From assembly GCF_001074635.1 (NCBI RefSeq), contig NZ_JUQO01000195.1:1-42559 (forward strand): a stretch of DNA of 42,559 nucleotides. Direction: 5' to 3'. The position numbers and the translations under genes are program-made. How positions within the stretch are numbered: position 1 is the stretch's first letter; every line of letters begins with the position of its first letter. Source of the DNA: Streptococcus mitis (GTDB lineage: Bacteria; Bacillota; Bacilli; Lactobacillales; Streptococcaceae). This document shows positions 1 to 9,104 of this stretch, piece after piece. Under the pieces are notes generated by a model, which saw only the letters and a list, made by a program, of their open reading frames with translations, ran no database searches and was not told the DNA's origin.

Positions 1-29
1 TGAAAAATAGCAGGATAAGATTTTAGCAT
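1..29 (-). CDS. hicB: HicB antitoxin, first 9 codons only (cut by window edge)
   Basis: An ATG at 29-27 follows a strong ribosome binding site (GGAGGTG, complement of 34-40) just after the hicA stop. The visible residues are M-L-K-S-Y-P-A-I-F, the usual opening of a HicB partial RNase H-like fold. HicB neutralises HicA and normally represses the operon through a C-terminal DNA-binding domain, which lies outside the window. The identification rests on the short N-terminus plus its position directly behind hicA. Confidence 0.7.
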
Positions 30-56
30 AATACACCTCCACAATTTCCAAATCAA

Positions 57-245
57 CTATAATCCCAAATCTTTTAATATTTTTCTCTCTAAACCTTTTC
101 CTAGATCCTCATTACCGTGAACTGGAATAGTGACAAGATAGGGAACCCCTTCTTTCTTAAAATGATGATGACTTCCTCTCTTACGAACTTCAATCCATCC
201 ATTTGCAAGAGCTAATTTAACCATTTCCTTACCTGTGATTGGCAT
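57..245 (-). CDS. hicA: HicA family toxin (mRNA interferase)
   Basis: A 62-residue protein, the usual HicA length. The family has a small double-stranded-RNA-binding-like fold and cleaves mRNA without ribosomes. The sequence shows the N-terminal G-K-E-M-V-K-L helix, a W at 17 and the basic R-K-R-G-S-H-H-H-F segment at about 21-29, which holds the catalytic histidine, then a short P-V-H-G strand and the C-terminal helix ending I-L-K-D-L-G-L. The start at 245 has a GAAAGGTGA ribosome binding site. hicB follows after about 27 bases, so this is a standard toxin-first hicAB pair. The pair sits between tehB and whatever lies off the left edge, and carries its own consensus promoter plus a cin-box. 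Confidence 0.92.
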   Translation of the reverse strand: MPITGKEMVKLALANGWIEVRKRGSHHHFKKEGVPYLVTIPVHGNEDLGKGLERKILKDLGL

Positions 246-268
246 GTATGGTCACCTTTCTAGCTAAA

Positions 269-297
269 ATTATACTTATAATGCGTATTTTTGTCAA
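269..297 (-). promoter_or_regulatory. Consensus sigma-A promoter of hicAB with palindrome over the -10
   Basis: On the minus strand the -35 is TTGACA (complement of 292-297) and the -10 is TATAAT (complement of 269-274). The spacer is exactly 17 bases, a perfect match to consensus. The -10 is one arm of a short inverted repeat, ATTATA-2nt-TATAAT, at 269-282. That position suits a HicB operator, but this is inference. Confidence 0.85.
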
Positions 298-312
298 TTC
301 TTCTATCTTATC

Positions 313-320
313 TATTCGTA
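313..320 (-). promoter_or_regulatory. cin-box (ComX/SigX promoter element) upstream of hicA
   Basis: The minus strand reads TACGAATA, the exact competence cin-box, immediately after a T-rich stretch (TTTTTTCTTTTTTT). The T-rich stretch is also the tail of the tehB terminator. Known late-competence promoters have this T-rich-plus-TACGAATA layout. The first gene downstream is hicA, about 70 bases away. The match is exact; function in this context is inferred. Confidence 0.65.
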
Positions 321-354
321 AAAAAAGAAAAAAGATCAGGAAATTTCCCAATCT
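319..354 (-). terminator. Rho-independent terminator of tehB
   Basis: An imperfect inverted repeat at 333-354 (AGATtgGGAAATTTCCtgATCT on the minus strand) is followed by TTTTTTCTTTTTTT. It lies 10 bases after the tehB stop. Confidence 0.75.
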
Positions 355-364
355 TCATTCATGT

Positions 365-1225
365 TTATTTGATTTTCTTAGCTAGCATGGTCGCAAAGCG
401 TAGTTGTATACGATTGCCATTCTCATCACGACGGTGCAAATGGCCTTGATTTTCATTGTACTTAACCAATTCCCAGTCCTTGTAGTAGTCTGCCAATTCC
501 CCTTCTTTAAAGGTGAATGGGAAGTTAACTGAGCAAGGGTAATCCTCCGTGTCCATGGCACAGACGATAAGGTTGTAGCCACCTACCGTGGTGTGCTCCT
601 GCATGTTTCGGATAATAGCTGGAATGCGGTCCGCTTGTAGAAACATGAGAACAACAGTTGATACGATAAAATCATATTCTTGCCCAATGCTGGCTGAATT
701 GATATCGTAAAGACCTACAGGCATGTCAAGATCTTCCTGTTCCACAATGCTTTGCAAGATTTCAAGGGCCAGTTCATTTTGATCCACAGCTGTGACATCA
801 AAACCATTCTGTGCTAGAAAGAGTGCATTCCGGCCTTGACCACAGCCCAAATCCAAGGCTTTCCCTGGTTTTACTGTCTGCATTGCCTCTAGGACCTCTG
901 AATGAACCGGATTGGTATTGTATTTCTTAGGAAAATAATCCTCAGGTTTACAATAAAATTCCAAATACCATTCCACATCGTCTGTTACAGCCTCCACTCG
1001 GTGCCAGGCTTGTGGTTGTGCCATGGGATTGTCAGCTCCTGCTTCAAAGAGGTGTTCAGATAGAACTTCCCCATCCTCTGTCAATTCAATAAACTTGAGA
1101 GCTCCCTTCAAGACAGTAATTTTCCCCCAAGTCCCAACCTTGGTATTGTGTTTCTGCTGAACAGCCTCTGGCATAGTTTCTTTAGTCCACAAAGGCATGC
1201 GTTTATAGGCAACTAGTTTTTCCAT
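365..1225 (-). CDS. tehB: TehB-like SAM-dependent methyltransferase with N-terminal cupin-like domain
   Basis: A 286-residue protein. The N-terminal ~95 residues form the small beta-rich domain found in long TehB proteins (motifs M-P-L-W and P-Q-A-W-H-R-V). The C-terminal part is a class I methyltransferase with the SAM motif A-L-D-L-G-C-G-Q-G-R-N near residue 125 and acidic V-D-Q-N at the end of the next strand. The family is linked to tellurite and general oxyanion or thiopurine resistance by SAM-dependent methylation; the natural substrate is unknown. I start at 1225 rather than at the ATG two codons upstream, because AGAGGA is 6 bases from this ATG but abuts the upstream one. It follows smpB after 14 bases and ends the operon. 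Confidence 0.9.
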   Translation of the reverse strand: MEKLVAYKRMPLWTKETMPEAVQQKHNTKVGTWGKITVLKGALKFIELTEDGEVLSEHLFEAGADNPMAQPQAWHRVEAVTDDVEWYLEFYCKPEDYFPKKYNTNPVHSEVLEAMQTVKPGKALDLGCGQGRNALFLAQNGFDVTAVDQNELALEILQSIVEQEDLDMPVGLYDINSASIGQEYDFIVSTVVLMFLQADRIPAIIRNMQEHTTVGGYNLIVCAMDTEDYPCSVNFPFTFKEGELADYYKDWELVKYNENQGHLHRRDENGNRIQLRFATMLAKKIK

Positions 1226-1239
1226 TTTCATTCCTCTTT

Positions 1240-1707
1240 TTATCGCTGATTAACAGCTTTCATAACACGCGCGATGTCGCGATTTTGTTCACGTCGTTTG
1301 ATAGACTCCCGTTTATCATAGTCATGCTTCCCTTTAGCTAGACCTAAAAGGAGTTTAGCGTAACCATCTTTGATATAGACTTTAAGAGGAACAAGGGTCA
1401 TTCCTGTTCCTTTAGTCTCCTGTTCTAATTTTTGGATTTGTTTCTTATGGAGCAGGAGTTTACGACGCCGTTCTGGTTCTTGGTTCCAGATATTGCCCTC
1501 TTCGTAAGGAGCGATATGAACATTGCTCAACCAAACTTCTCCATTTTTCACTTGAGCAAAGCCATCCTTGAGATTGATTCGAGCTGCTCGTACACTCTTG
1601 ATTTCAGTTCCAGTCAGGACCATCCCTGCCTCTAGCGTATCTACGATTGTATAGTCGTGGCGCGCCTTTTTATTTTGTGCGACGACCTTTCCCTCGCCCT
1701 TTGCCAT
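1240..1707 (-). CDS. smpB: SsrA-binding protein SmpB
   Basis: A 155-residue protein matching SmpB throughout. It opens with N-K-K-A-R-H-D-Y, then has the [17 protein letters not shown] core and ends with the basic tail [15 protein letters not shown]. SmpB binds tmRNA and brings it to stalled ribosomes. Its first 38 bases overlap the end of rnr in a different frame, so the two are translationally tied. This fits the known partnership of RNase R and SmpB-tmRNA, in which the nuclease removes the faulty message and SmpB rescues the ribosome. Confidence 0.98.
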
Positions 1708-4024
1708 GTTTGGCTCCTTTCTTAGCTACTTCCTTATAAAAAGGTTTCTTTCCTTTTTTCTTCTTGTCTTTTTGTGAATGCTTGCGCTTATCATTTGAGC
1801 GTCCTGATTTTCTCTTGTCTTCTTTCTTATCTGAACGACGATTTGAACCACGCCCTCTGTCATTTCGACTAGACTGTTTCAAGCCTTTTTCAATCACATC
1901 AAACTCACTTGGGATATATGAGAAATCAATTTCCCCCGTCATCTTGTCAGCTCTTTCAACTCGGATACGGATTTGCTGACCTACACGGAAAGTTGTTCCT
2001 GATTTCTCCCCACGAAGAGTCAAATCACGTTCGTTGAAATGATAAAATTCAGGTAGATTTGTGATGTGAATCAAGCCTTCAACCGTATTTGGCAATTCAA
2101 CAAAGAGACCGAATTTGACAATACTTGATACAACCGCATCGTATTCTTCACCTACGTATTCTTCCATGTACTCAGCCTTTTTCATGGCTTCGACTTCACG
2201 CTCAGCCTCGATGGCACGACGCTCACGGTTGGAAGACTGGGTAGCAATCTCTGGAATCACTTGCTCAAAATGCTCTGCTATTTCCTTAGAACGGCCGTAA
2301 TCCCGAATCATACGGTGAACAAGAAGGTCTGGATAACGACGAATCGGACTAGTAAAGTGAGTATAATAATCAGCCGCTAATCCATAGTGGCCGTGATTGT
2401 GCTCTGAATAGCGAGCCTGCTGCATGGATCGAAGAAGCATCATGGACAATACATCTGCATAAGGTTCTCCCTCAACAGTACGCATGATGTCTTGAAGGGC
2501 CTCCTGGCTAATCTCACTGGCAGTCCCATAAATGCGCAAGCCAAAACTCGAAGCATAATCAATAAACTTCTGAACTTTTTCAGCCTTTGGCTCCTCGTGA
2601 ATTCGATAGATGAAAGGCAAATCCAGCTTGCTAAAATGCTCGGCAACTGTTTCATTGGCCATCAACATAAAGGACTCAATCATGCGCTCAGCAACACCAC
2701 GCTGACGAAGAACGATATCAACAGGCTTGCCCTGTTTATCCACTAAAATCTTGGCTTCGTTGGTATCGAAATTGAGGGCTCCACGTTTCACACGCATGTT
2801 TTCTAGCCTTTCATGGAGCTTGGCCATGAGTTCGATACTTGGAACAATTTTCTGATATTCTTGTCTCTTTTCCTTGTCTCCAGCTAGGATGTCATTGACA
2901 TCACTATATGTCATCCGATAGCTTGTCTTGATAACTGTTTGTGTAATAGTGTAATTAACCACACGACCATGTTTATCAATCTCCATGATGGCAGATTGTG
3001 TCAGGCGGTCAACTTGAGGATTGAGAGAACAGATGCCATTTGACAGTCGTTCTGGAAGCATTGGAACCACTCGGTCTGTTACATAGACTGAAGTCGCGCG
3101 GTTAAGGGCTTCCTTGTCAAGGGCAGAACCCTCGGTTATATAGTAGGAAACATCTGCGATGTGAACACCAAGCTCCAGATTTCCATTTTTCAGAGCCTTG
3201 ATATGTACCGCATCGTCCAAGTCCTTGGCATCAGCACCGTCAATGGTAAAGGTAATCTCATCTCTTAGATCCAGACGACCTTCCATATCCTTTTGAGACG
3301 GAGCATCAGGCACACTTTCTGCTTCCTTGACAACAGCTTCTGGAAACTCGGATACAATGTCCATAGACTCCAAAACCTCAAGGACATCAATCCCAACATC
3401 CGTCGAGTGCCCCACCACATCAAGGACACTAGCAACAAAGAAATCATGTTTCTTGCTTGGGTATTTGTCGATAAAGACCTTGAGAACTTCTGTTCCTTCT
3501 AGTTTAAGAGCTGGTTTCTTAACATAAATTGGTTGGCTGATTTTCTGGTTTTTCGAACGGATGTATCCAGCATACTTGGGTTTTTCCTGATCTAGAACGA
3601 TTTGACCGACAACAGTTGTCAAACTGTGTTCTAAGATATCAATAATTTTTGCTTCTGCTGCTGTTCCCTTATTGCGGTCAGCGACTTTCTTGATGACGAC
3701 CTCAACGGTATCACCATCAATAGCATAGTTAACATCGTTTTTACCTACAAAAAGGTCGTCCTCCTCGCCTTCTAGACTAACAAAGCCAAAGCCATTTTTA
3801 TGAGCATGAAAAATCCCCTTGAGAGTAATCTCATGTTTTTTCTTGACTTCCAAAGTCAAAGTTCCATCTTCTTCAAAGCGTATCTGATGCTTTCTTTCCA
3901 TTAGGGACAAGGTTTTAATCAACTCACGAAAATCCTTGGAACCGTCTTTTCCCAAAGCCTGAGCCAAGTCATTGACAGTTACCTTTCCCTTATCTTGTAA
4001 ATATTCTTTTATTCTATCTTTCAT
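1670..4024 (-). CDS. rnr: Ribonuclease R
   Basis: A 784-residue processive 3'-5' exoribonuclease. The visible order is an N-terminal winged-helix region (1-60), cold-shock domains (about 70-220), and the RNB catalytic domain with the metal-binding cluster [13 protein letters not shown] near residue 265. Further on are the H-Y-G-L and [10 protein letters not shown] signatures, an S1 domain (about 625-700) and a lysine/arginine-rich disordered tail from about 715. The tail is typical of Gram-positive RNase R and its end is encoded by bases shared with smpB. The gene is separated from secG by a terminator. Its ribosome binding site (AGAAAG) is weak. Confidence 0.98.
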
Positions 4025-4081
4025 ATTTTCTTTCTAGATTTTTTATTTTCTTTTTCTGTAAAACCTTCTCAAATATCATTT

Positions 4082-4117
4082 AAAAATAAAAAGAGGCAAA
4101 GACCTAGTCCTGCCCAT
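4082..4117 (-). terminator. Terminator between secG and rnr
   Basis: On the minus strand a hairpin with GGGCA/TGCCT outer pairing and GAC-TAG-GTC inner pairing is followed by CTTTTTATTTTTA. It lies 8 bases after the secG stop, so rnr-smpB-tehB needs read-through or its own promoter. Confidence 0.7.
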
Positions 4118-4124
4118 TATTTTC

Positions 4125-4358
4125 TTATCTACTTGATAATACCGTCAATGCTAAGGCAATGGCTAGCCAGAAAAAGACTAAAATCCCTGTCAAACGCTGC
4201 ATTACAGCTTCAAAACCGCGTGCTTTACTGCGTTCAAACAAATCACCTGAGCTGGCATCAAATACATTGCTGGATTGGTTTTTAGTTGGTTGCATGAAAA
4301 TCGCAATCACAATCACAACAGATAATACTAATAAAATGGTTAATAATAGGTTATACAT
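4125..4358 (-). CDS. secG: Preprotein translocase subunit SecG
   Basis: A 77-residue protein with two hydrophobic segments (about 2-22 and 52-75) joined by a polar loop containing the family's Q-P-x-K-x-Q-S-S-N motif and G-F-E-A. SecG is the accessory membrane subunit of the SecYEG channel. It follows rpmG by 39 bases with an AAGGAG ribosome binding site. rpmG-secG-rnr-smpB is a common order in Lactobacillales. Confidence 0.95.
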   Translation of the reverse strand: MYNLLLTILLVLSVVIVIAIFMQPTKNQSSNVFDASSGDLFERSKARGFEAVMQRLTGILVFFWLAIALALTVLSSR

Positions 4359-4397
4359 ATCAAACTCCTTAAAATCCCTATTATTTTACCATAAAAT

Positions 4398-4547
4398 CTA
4401 CTTAGATTCAAGATGTAGGGTTACTTTTCTTTCCTTGGGACAATACTTTAAAACCTCAATCTTGTCTGGATGGGTTTTTGAATTTTTACTGGTTAGGTAA
4501 TTGATACTGCCACAAGAGGAGCATTTGAGATTAATTTTTACTCGCAC
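4398..4547 (-). CDS. rpmG: 50S ribosomal protein L33
   Basis: A 49-residue protein that starts [13 protein letters not shown] and ends [12 protein letters not shown], the L33 pattern. C9 and C12 form a Cys-x-x-Cys pair and a third Cys lies in K-Y-C-P; the fourth cysteine of fully zinc-binding forms is absent. The start codon is GTG. Its G is the last base of the pmrA TAG stop (TAGTG), so translation is coupled. The ribosome binding site AAAGGAAA lies inside pmrA. Confidence 0.93.
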
Positions 4548-5746
4548 TAGATTTCCTTTACTTTTAATAATGTTCGAAATTGAAGCAGGTTAAAGAGACA
4601 ACTAAAGGCAACACAAAGGCTTGTCGCATAAAAGACAGCATGGTAGCCAAATTGACCTGCTACTGCAGAACCTGCCATAGGTCCAACGACACCTCCCAGA
4701 TAAAAGAATACCTGATTGAAGGCAAAGACCCTTGAAATACCGGCTTTGGGAGTCATTTTGCTGAGTAGCGCATTAACCCCGGGAATCAAGGCACCGGTTC
4801 CCAATCCAAAGAGGAAACGATAAAGTCCTAGTTGAAGGGGGCTAGAGGCATTGGCACAGAGGAGATAGATGATAACTGAATAAAACTGGGCTACAACCAA
4901 GAGGCGATGGTTGCCCACCTTGTCACCTAGCTTGCCCATGACTCCTGCACTCATCATGCTGGAAAAGCCCATACTGGACACAATCAAACCAGAGACAAAA
5001 AGAAGATTCTCTGTCTGGCCTAAGTCACGCACATACAGAGCTAAGATAGGGCCAATCGATTGGGCAGAAAATTGGATGACAAAACTGGTTAGAAAGAGAT
5101 TGACCAAAAGATAGGGATATTTAACTGAGGTAAATAATTCCTTTGTTGGGATGGCCTTTTCCTTAGCTACTGGTTGAAAATCTTCCTTAATAAATAAAAT
5201 AGTCAAAACAGCAGCTAAGAATAGAAAACTACCAACCAGTAAGAAAACAGTACGAATGCCAAATAATTCTGCAATAAATCCCCCGATAAAGGGACCAGTT
5301 AGAGTACCTGCAACTACGCCTGTAGACAAAGTACCTAAGGCAGTTCCTGATTTCTCCTTGGGAACCTGACTGGCTATCAAAGCTGTGGCATTAGGAACAA
5401 AACCCGCAAATACACCGTTTAATAACCGAAGAAAGATTAGCCAATAAATATTTGGCACAAAAGCCAATCCCCCCATAGTGATAGTCATGGCCAGACCAGC
5501 ACGAATCATCATGGGTTTTCTGCCGTATTTATCAGCAAGGATTCCCCAGATAGGAGAAAAGAGCGCCGCGGAAATAGCAGAGACAGAAATAGCTAATCCT
5601 GCATAAAAAGCGACTTGCTCACTCCCTACACCTAGATTTTCCACAAAGATAGGCATAAAGGGCACAACCAAAGAAATACTGGCTCCTGTCAGAAAATTAC
5701 CAAACCAGGCAATGCGCAGATTATCCTTCCAGTTAATCTCTGTCAT
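4547..5746 (-). CDS. pmrA: MFS multidrug efflux transporter PmrA
   Basis: A 399-residue membrane protein with about 12 transmembrane segments. It has the major facilitator signature between TM2 and TM3 ([12 protein letters not shown]) and the matching half-repeat [11 protein letters not shown]. In pneumococcus PmrA is a proton-driven exporter linked to fluoroquinolone and dye efflux. I chose M-T-E-I-N-W at 5746, which has GGGAGGTAAG just upstream and gives the usual length, over an ATG 69 bases earlier inside coaE. It overlaps the end of coaE by 14 bases and abuts rpmG. Confidence 0.93.
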
Positions 5747-6338
5747 CTTGCTTACCTCCCTCAAGAAGGATATGCACTTGATTAAGAAGCTGATTCTGAT
5801 TGCTATTGTTGTCAAGAATATGGCTGGCTAAATCTTTCTTTTTTTCTAAAGGCCACTGGGCTGCCAGACGCGACTCAGCTTCATCTTTGGACAACTGGTC
5901 CCTTTTCATTAAGCGTTCTACTTGGACATCTCGGTCCACATAGACCAACCAAGTCTCATCAAACCAAGAGACGTAGTCCTGCTCAAAAAGTAGGGGAATA
6001 TCCATGAAGAAAATCTCTTCTGTCTGAGCCGATTGGTCTCTTAACGTAGCTAGCTCCTCACGGATAATCTTTCCTTGGATTTGCTTAGACCATTCCTGTT
6101 CTTCAGGATTTGAAAAGATAAGACTAGCTAGGATAGGGCGATTAAGTTCTCCGTTTTCTAATATAATTTCTTGACCAAAGTGCTGGACTAGAGCCTCAAA
6201 CAGACGACCACCAGGTTTCTGTAACTGGTGGACAAGAGCGTCGGCATCAACCACTTGAAAACCTTGCTTTCTTAGAAAATTTGTCACGGTTGACTTACCA
6301 GAGGCAATTCCCCCAGTGATTCCAATGATTTTTCCCAT
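5733..6338 (-). CDS. coaE: Dephospho-CoA kinase
   Basis: A 201-residue P-loop kinase that makes the last step of coenzyme A synthesis. The Walker A G-G-I-A-S-G-K-S-T lies at about residues 8-16 from M-G-K-I-I-G-I-T. D-A-D near 32 and D-I-P-L-L-F-E near 110 are the family's substrate-binding motifs, and the lid region R-D-Q-L-S-K-D-E-A-E-S-R is present. The ATG at 6338 shares one base with the mutM TGA stop (TGATG) and has an AAAGGAGG site, which decides the start. Confidence 0.96.
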   Translation of the reverse strand: MGKIIGITGGIASGKSTVTNFLRKQGFQVVDADALVHQLQKPGGRLFEALVQHFGQEIILENGELNRPILASLIFSNPEEQEWSKQIQGKIIREELATLRDQSAQTEEIFFMDIPLLFEQDYVSWFDETWLVYVDRDVQVERLMKRDQLSKDEAESRLAAQWPLEKKKDLASHILDNNSNQNQLLNQVHILLEGGKQDDRD

Positions 6339-7162
6339 CAATTCCTCCTTTGGCACTGAGGACAAAAGTGGGTTCCACGTCCACCTAGTTGGATTTTCTC
6401 AATGATGGTACCACAGCGTACACATTCTTGACCAGCCTTGTCATAGACCTGATGAAAATCCTGCATGGTTCCATCTTCCCCAAAGGCATTGGTATAGGTC
6501 CGAATGGTGGAACCACCTTTTTCAACAGCCTGTCCCAATACAGCAATGGTCTGGTCATGAATGGCAGTCGCTTCTTTTGCTGTCAAAGTCTGGGAAGGTC
6601 TAGCTGGATGAACCTGAGCTCGCCAGAGAACCTCATCCACGTAGATATTGCCAAGTCCAGCTACCAAGGTCTGGTCTAGGAGATGGGATTTGATAGGCTT
6701 TTTGGACTTGGCAAGGGCAGATTGAAAGACCTGTAAATCAAAGTCTTGTTCGCTTGGTTCAGGTCCTAGTTTTTTAGAAAGAAAGTAGGCTTCCAAAAGG
6801 TCAGGCGCCAAGAGTTCCATAGTACCAAACTTGCGAACATCCTCATAAACAAGCGTGCCACCATCCTCAAACTGGAAGAAAACATGGGCATGCTTGCGTT
6901 CAGGTGCTTGCTCTGGATAGTAAAAATACTTGCCCTCCATTCGCAGATGAGAAATCAAAATCTTGTCTGTCAGGTAGAAAATCAAATATTTACCACGACG
7001 TCCTATTGACTCAACAACTTGACCAGGCACTTCCTTTCGAAACTCATCCAAATCCGTCTTAATCATCTTGGGATAACGAATTTCTACACTCGAAATCTTC
7101 TTACCCAAAATCAATTTTTCCAAGCCACGACGAACGGTTTCAACCTCAGGTAATTCAGGCAT
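6338..7162 (-). CDS. mutM: Formamidopyrimidine-DNA glycosylase
   Basis: A 274-residue base-excision repair enzyme that removes 8-oxoguanine. The start M-P-E-L-P-E-V-E is fixed by the chemistry: after Met removal Pro is the catalytic nucleophile and the following Glu is also required. The C-terminus has the helix-two-turn-helix (L-D-Q-T-L-V-A-G-L-G-N-I-Y) and the zinc finger C-V-R-C-G ... C-P-Q-C. An ATG 42 bases upstream is in frame but would bury the catalytic Pro, so I rejected it. It lies 48 bases after era. Confidence 0.98.
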   Translation of the reverse strand: MPELPEVETVRRGLEKLILGKKISSVEIRYPKMIKTDLDEFRKEVPGQVVESIGRRGKYLIFYLTDKILISHLRMEGKYFYYPEQAPERKHAHVFFQFEDGGTLVYEDVRKFGTMELLAPDLLEAYFLSKKLGPEPSEQDFDLQVFQSALAKSKKPIKSHLLDQTLVAGLGNIYVDEVLWRAQVHPARPSQTLTAKEATAIHDQTIAVLGQAVEKGGSTIRTYTNAFGEDGTMQDFHQVYDKAGQECVRCGTIIEKIQLGGRGTHFCPQCQRRN

Positions 7163-7210
7163 AAGTCCTCCTTCTGTAAAAACAAGAAGCAGGCATGAGC
7201 CCACCTCTAC

Positions 7211-8110
7211 TTAGTATTCTTTTTCATTATAGCCAAAGTCAGCTAAATCTAGCTTTTTATCGCGCCAGTTTTTCTTGACCTTGACCCATGTTTCTAGGAA
7301 AACCTTGTCTCCTAGCATGAGTTCAATATCACGACGGGCCATACTACCGATTTTCTTAAGCATAGCGCCACCTTTACCGATGATAATCCCTTTTTGGCTA
7401 TCGCGCTCGACCATGATGGTTGCACGGATATGAACCTTGTCTGTCTCTTCATCTCGTTTCATAGAATCCACTACTACTGCAACAGAATGCGGAATCTCTT
7501 CACGAGTTAGGTGCAAGACTTTCTCGCGAACCATTTCTGAAACCAAGAAACGTTCTGGATGGTCTGTGATTTGATCAGACGGGAAATACTGGAATCCTTC
7601 ATCCAGATTTTCACTCAAAATATCCACTAGACGAGACACGTTATTGCCCTGAAGGGCTGAGATAGGAACAATTTCCTTGAAGTCCATCTGATTTCGGAAA
7701 TCATCAATCTGAGACAAAAGCTGGTCTGGATGAACCTTATCGATCTTATTCACCACCAGAATAACAGGAACCTTAGCAGCCTTGAGACGCTCGATAATCA
7801 TATCATCGCCCTTACCACGCGCCTCATCAGCAGGTACCATAAAAAGGACGGTATCCACTTCACGAAGGGTACTATAGGCAGATTCGACCATGAAATCTCC
7901 GAGAGCTGTTTTAGGTTTGTGAATCCCTGGGGTATCGATAAAGACAATTTGCTCCTTATCAGTCGTGTAAATTCCCATGATTTTGTTGCGCGTTGTCTGC
8001 GCCTTGTCACTCATGATGGCAATCTTTTGCCCCATAACGTGATTTAAAAAAGTTGACTTCCCAACATTGGGACGTCCTAAAATGGCTACAAAGCCTGATT
8101 TAAATGTCAT
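7211..8110 (-). CDS. era: GTPase Era
   Basis: A 299-residue GTPase needed for 16S rRNA maturation and 30S assembly. G1 is G-R-P-N-V-G-K-S-T (12-20), G3 is D-T-P-G, and G4 is N-K-I-D. The C-terminal KH RNA-binding domain shows [15 protein letters not shown]. The neighbours ybeY and dgkA upstream are the classical era cluster. Confidence 0.98.
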   Translation of the reverse strand: MTFKSGFVAILGRPNVGKSTFLNHVMGQKIAIMSDKAQTTRNKIMGIYTTDKEQIVFIDTPGIHKPKTALGDFMVESAYSTLREVDTVLFMVPADEARGKGDDMIIERLKAAKVPVILVVNKIDKVHPDQLLSQIDDFRNQMDFKEIVPISALQGNNVSRLVDILSENLDEGFQYFPSDQITDHPERFLVSEMVREKVLHLTREEIPHSVAVVVDSMKRDEETDKVHIRATIMVERDSQKGIIIGKGGAMLKKIGSMARRDIELMLGDKVFLETWVKVKKNWRDKKLDLADFGYNEKEY

Positions 8111-8126
8111 AATTTCCTCTTACTGT

Positions 8127-8522
8127 TTAAAATAATAAATCCCAGATTCGTGGGAGAAAAATCAATGCGCCTGTTAAGGCTGCGAAAAGAGAGACCACTA
8201 ATACCGCGCCAGCCGCCATATCCTTGGCATTTTTAGCCAGCATAGAAAAGTGATAGTGACTGGCCAAATCCACCACATTTTCGATAGCAGAATTGATAAT
8301 TTCAAAGGCTACTACCAAGAAAATGCTCAATAGGAGAAAGAGCCATTCGATTCGTGACACCTGAAAAACAAAACCTGCAAGAATGACTATAAGAGCCGTC
8401 ACTGCATGTTTTCGCATATTGCGTTCTTCCTTGATGGCAGTAAAAATTCCTGTTAGAGCAAATTCTAAACTGGATATCAGGTCACGATTTTTCCATTTTC
8501 GTTTATTGTCTTGTGAGTCCAT
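8127..8522 (-). CDS. dgkA: Diacylglycerol kinase family protein (undecaprenol kinase)
   Basis: A 131-residue membrane protein with three hydrophobic segments and the prokaryotic DgkA signature [12 protein letters not shown], whose glutamates bind Mg and phosphate. Gram-positive members mainly phosphorylate undecaprenol for recycling of the cell-wall carrier lipid. The start overlaps the ybeY 3' end by 20 bases and era follows after 16 bases. Confidence 0.95.
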   Translation of the reverse strand: MDSQDNKRKWKNRDLISSLEFALTGIFTAIKEERNMRKHAVTALIVILAGFVFQVSRIEWLFLLLSIFLVVAFEIINSAIENVVDLASHYHFSMLAKNAKDMAAGAVLVVSLFAALTGALIFLPRIWDLLF

Positions 8523-9000
8523 AGGCTGTCAAAATTTCTTCTTGTAAACCGAACATCTCCGCTTCTTCTTCCGGAGTGTAGTGATCATAGCCGTTGATAT
8601 GTAAAAAGCCGTGCACTGCCAAGAAGCCCATCTCACGCTCAAAGCTGTGACCGTATTCCTCGGCCTGCTCATGAGCCTTATCAATAGAGATGAACAGTTC
8701 CCCAATATAGGCATCAAACTCAGACATCATCTCTGCCAATTCCGGATTTTCAAGTAAATCCTCTTCGTCAAAGGCAATTTCCAACTCTGGTTTATACTCA
8801 AGGCTGATAACATCTGTCGGACGGTCCGTGTCACGGTACTCCAGATTGAGTTCATGACTACGTTCATTGGTCACAAAGGTAACTGCCATCTCCTTGTCTT
8901 CTTTGCCTAATTTTTGGGCTGCAAATTCCAAAATTTCTTGGGTTTGTTGCAACATTTCTTTTGAAACTTGACCAGTTTCATCTACCATTTCAATATACAT
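8503..9000 (-). CDS. ybeY: Endoribonuclease YbeY
   Basis: A 165-residue UPF0054 metalloenzyme involved in 16S rRNA 3' processing and 70S quality control. The zinc motif [11 protein letters not shown] near residue 128 is intact, as is the [11 protein letters not shown] segment. It is the first gene of the ybeY-dgkA-era-mutM-coaE-pmrA-rpmG-secG run and is divergent from pavA. Confidence 0.97.
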   Translation of the reverse strand: MYIEMVDETGQVSKEMLQQTQEILEFAAQKLGKEDKEMAVTFVTNERSHELNLEYRDTDRPTDVISLEYKPELEIAFDEEDLLENPELAEMMSEFDAYIGELFISIDKAHEQAEEYGHSFEREMGFLAVHGFLHINGYDHYTPEEEAEMFGLQEEILTAYGLTRQ

Positions 9001-9029
9001 GTGCTTCTCGTTTCTCTTTACTTGGCTTT

Positions 9030-9038
9030 ATTATACCA
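9030..9038 (-). promoter_or_regulatory. Extended -10 promoter of the ybeY operon
   Basis: The minus strand reads TGGTATAAT, an extended -10, about 30 bases upstream of the ybeY ATG. I see no good -35, which is normal for this promoter class. Confidence 0.7.
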
Positions 9039-9065
9039 CATTTCCATGATTTTATTCTACCTTTT

Positions 9066-9074
9066 TGATATAAT
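9066..9074 (+). promoter_or_regulatory. Extended -10 promoter of pavA
   Basis: TGATATAAT reads on the plus strand, about 30 bases before the pavA start at 9105. The ATG at 9078 would fall at or before the transcription start, which supports the downstream start. Confidence 0.7.
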
Positions 9075-9104
9075 ACTATGGAATACAATCACAAGGAGAG
9101 AACG

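Noticed and set aside
382-582. Open frame on the opposite frame of tehB, and similar shadow frames across the window
   Set aside because: They overlap well-identified genes, lack ribosome binding sites and resemble no family.
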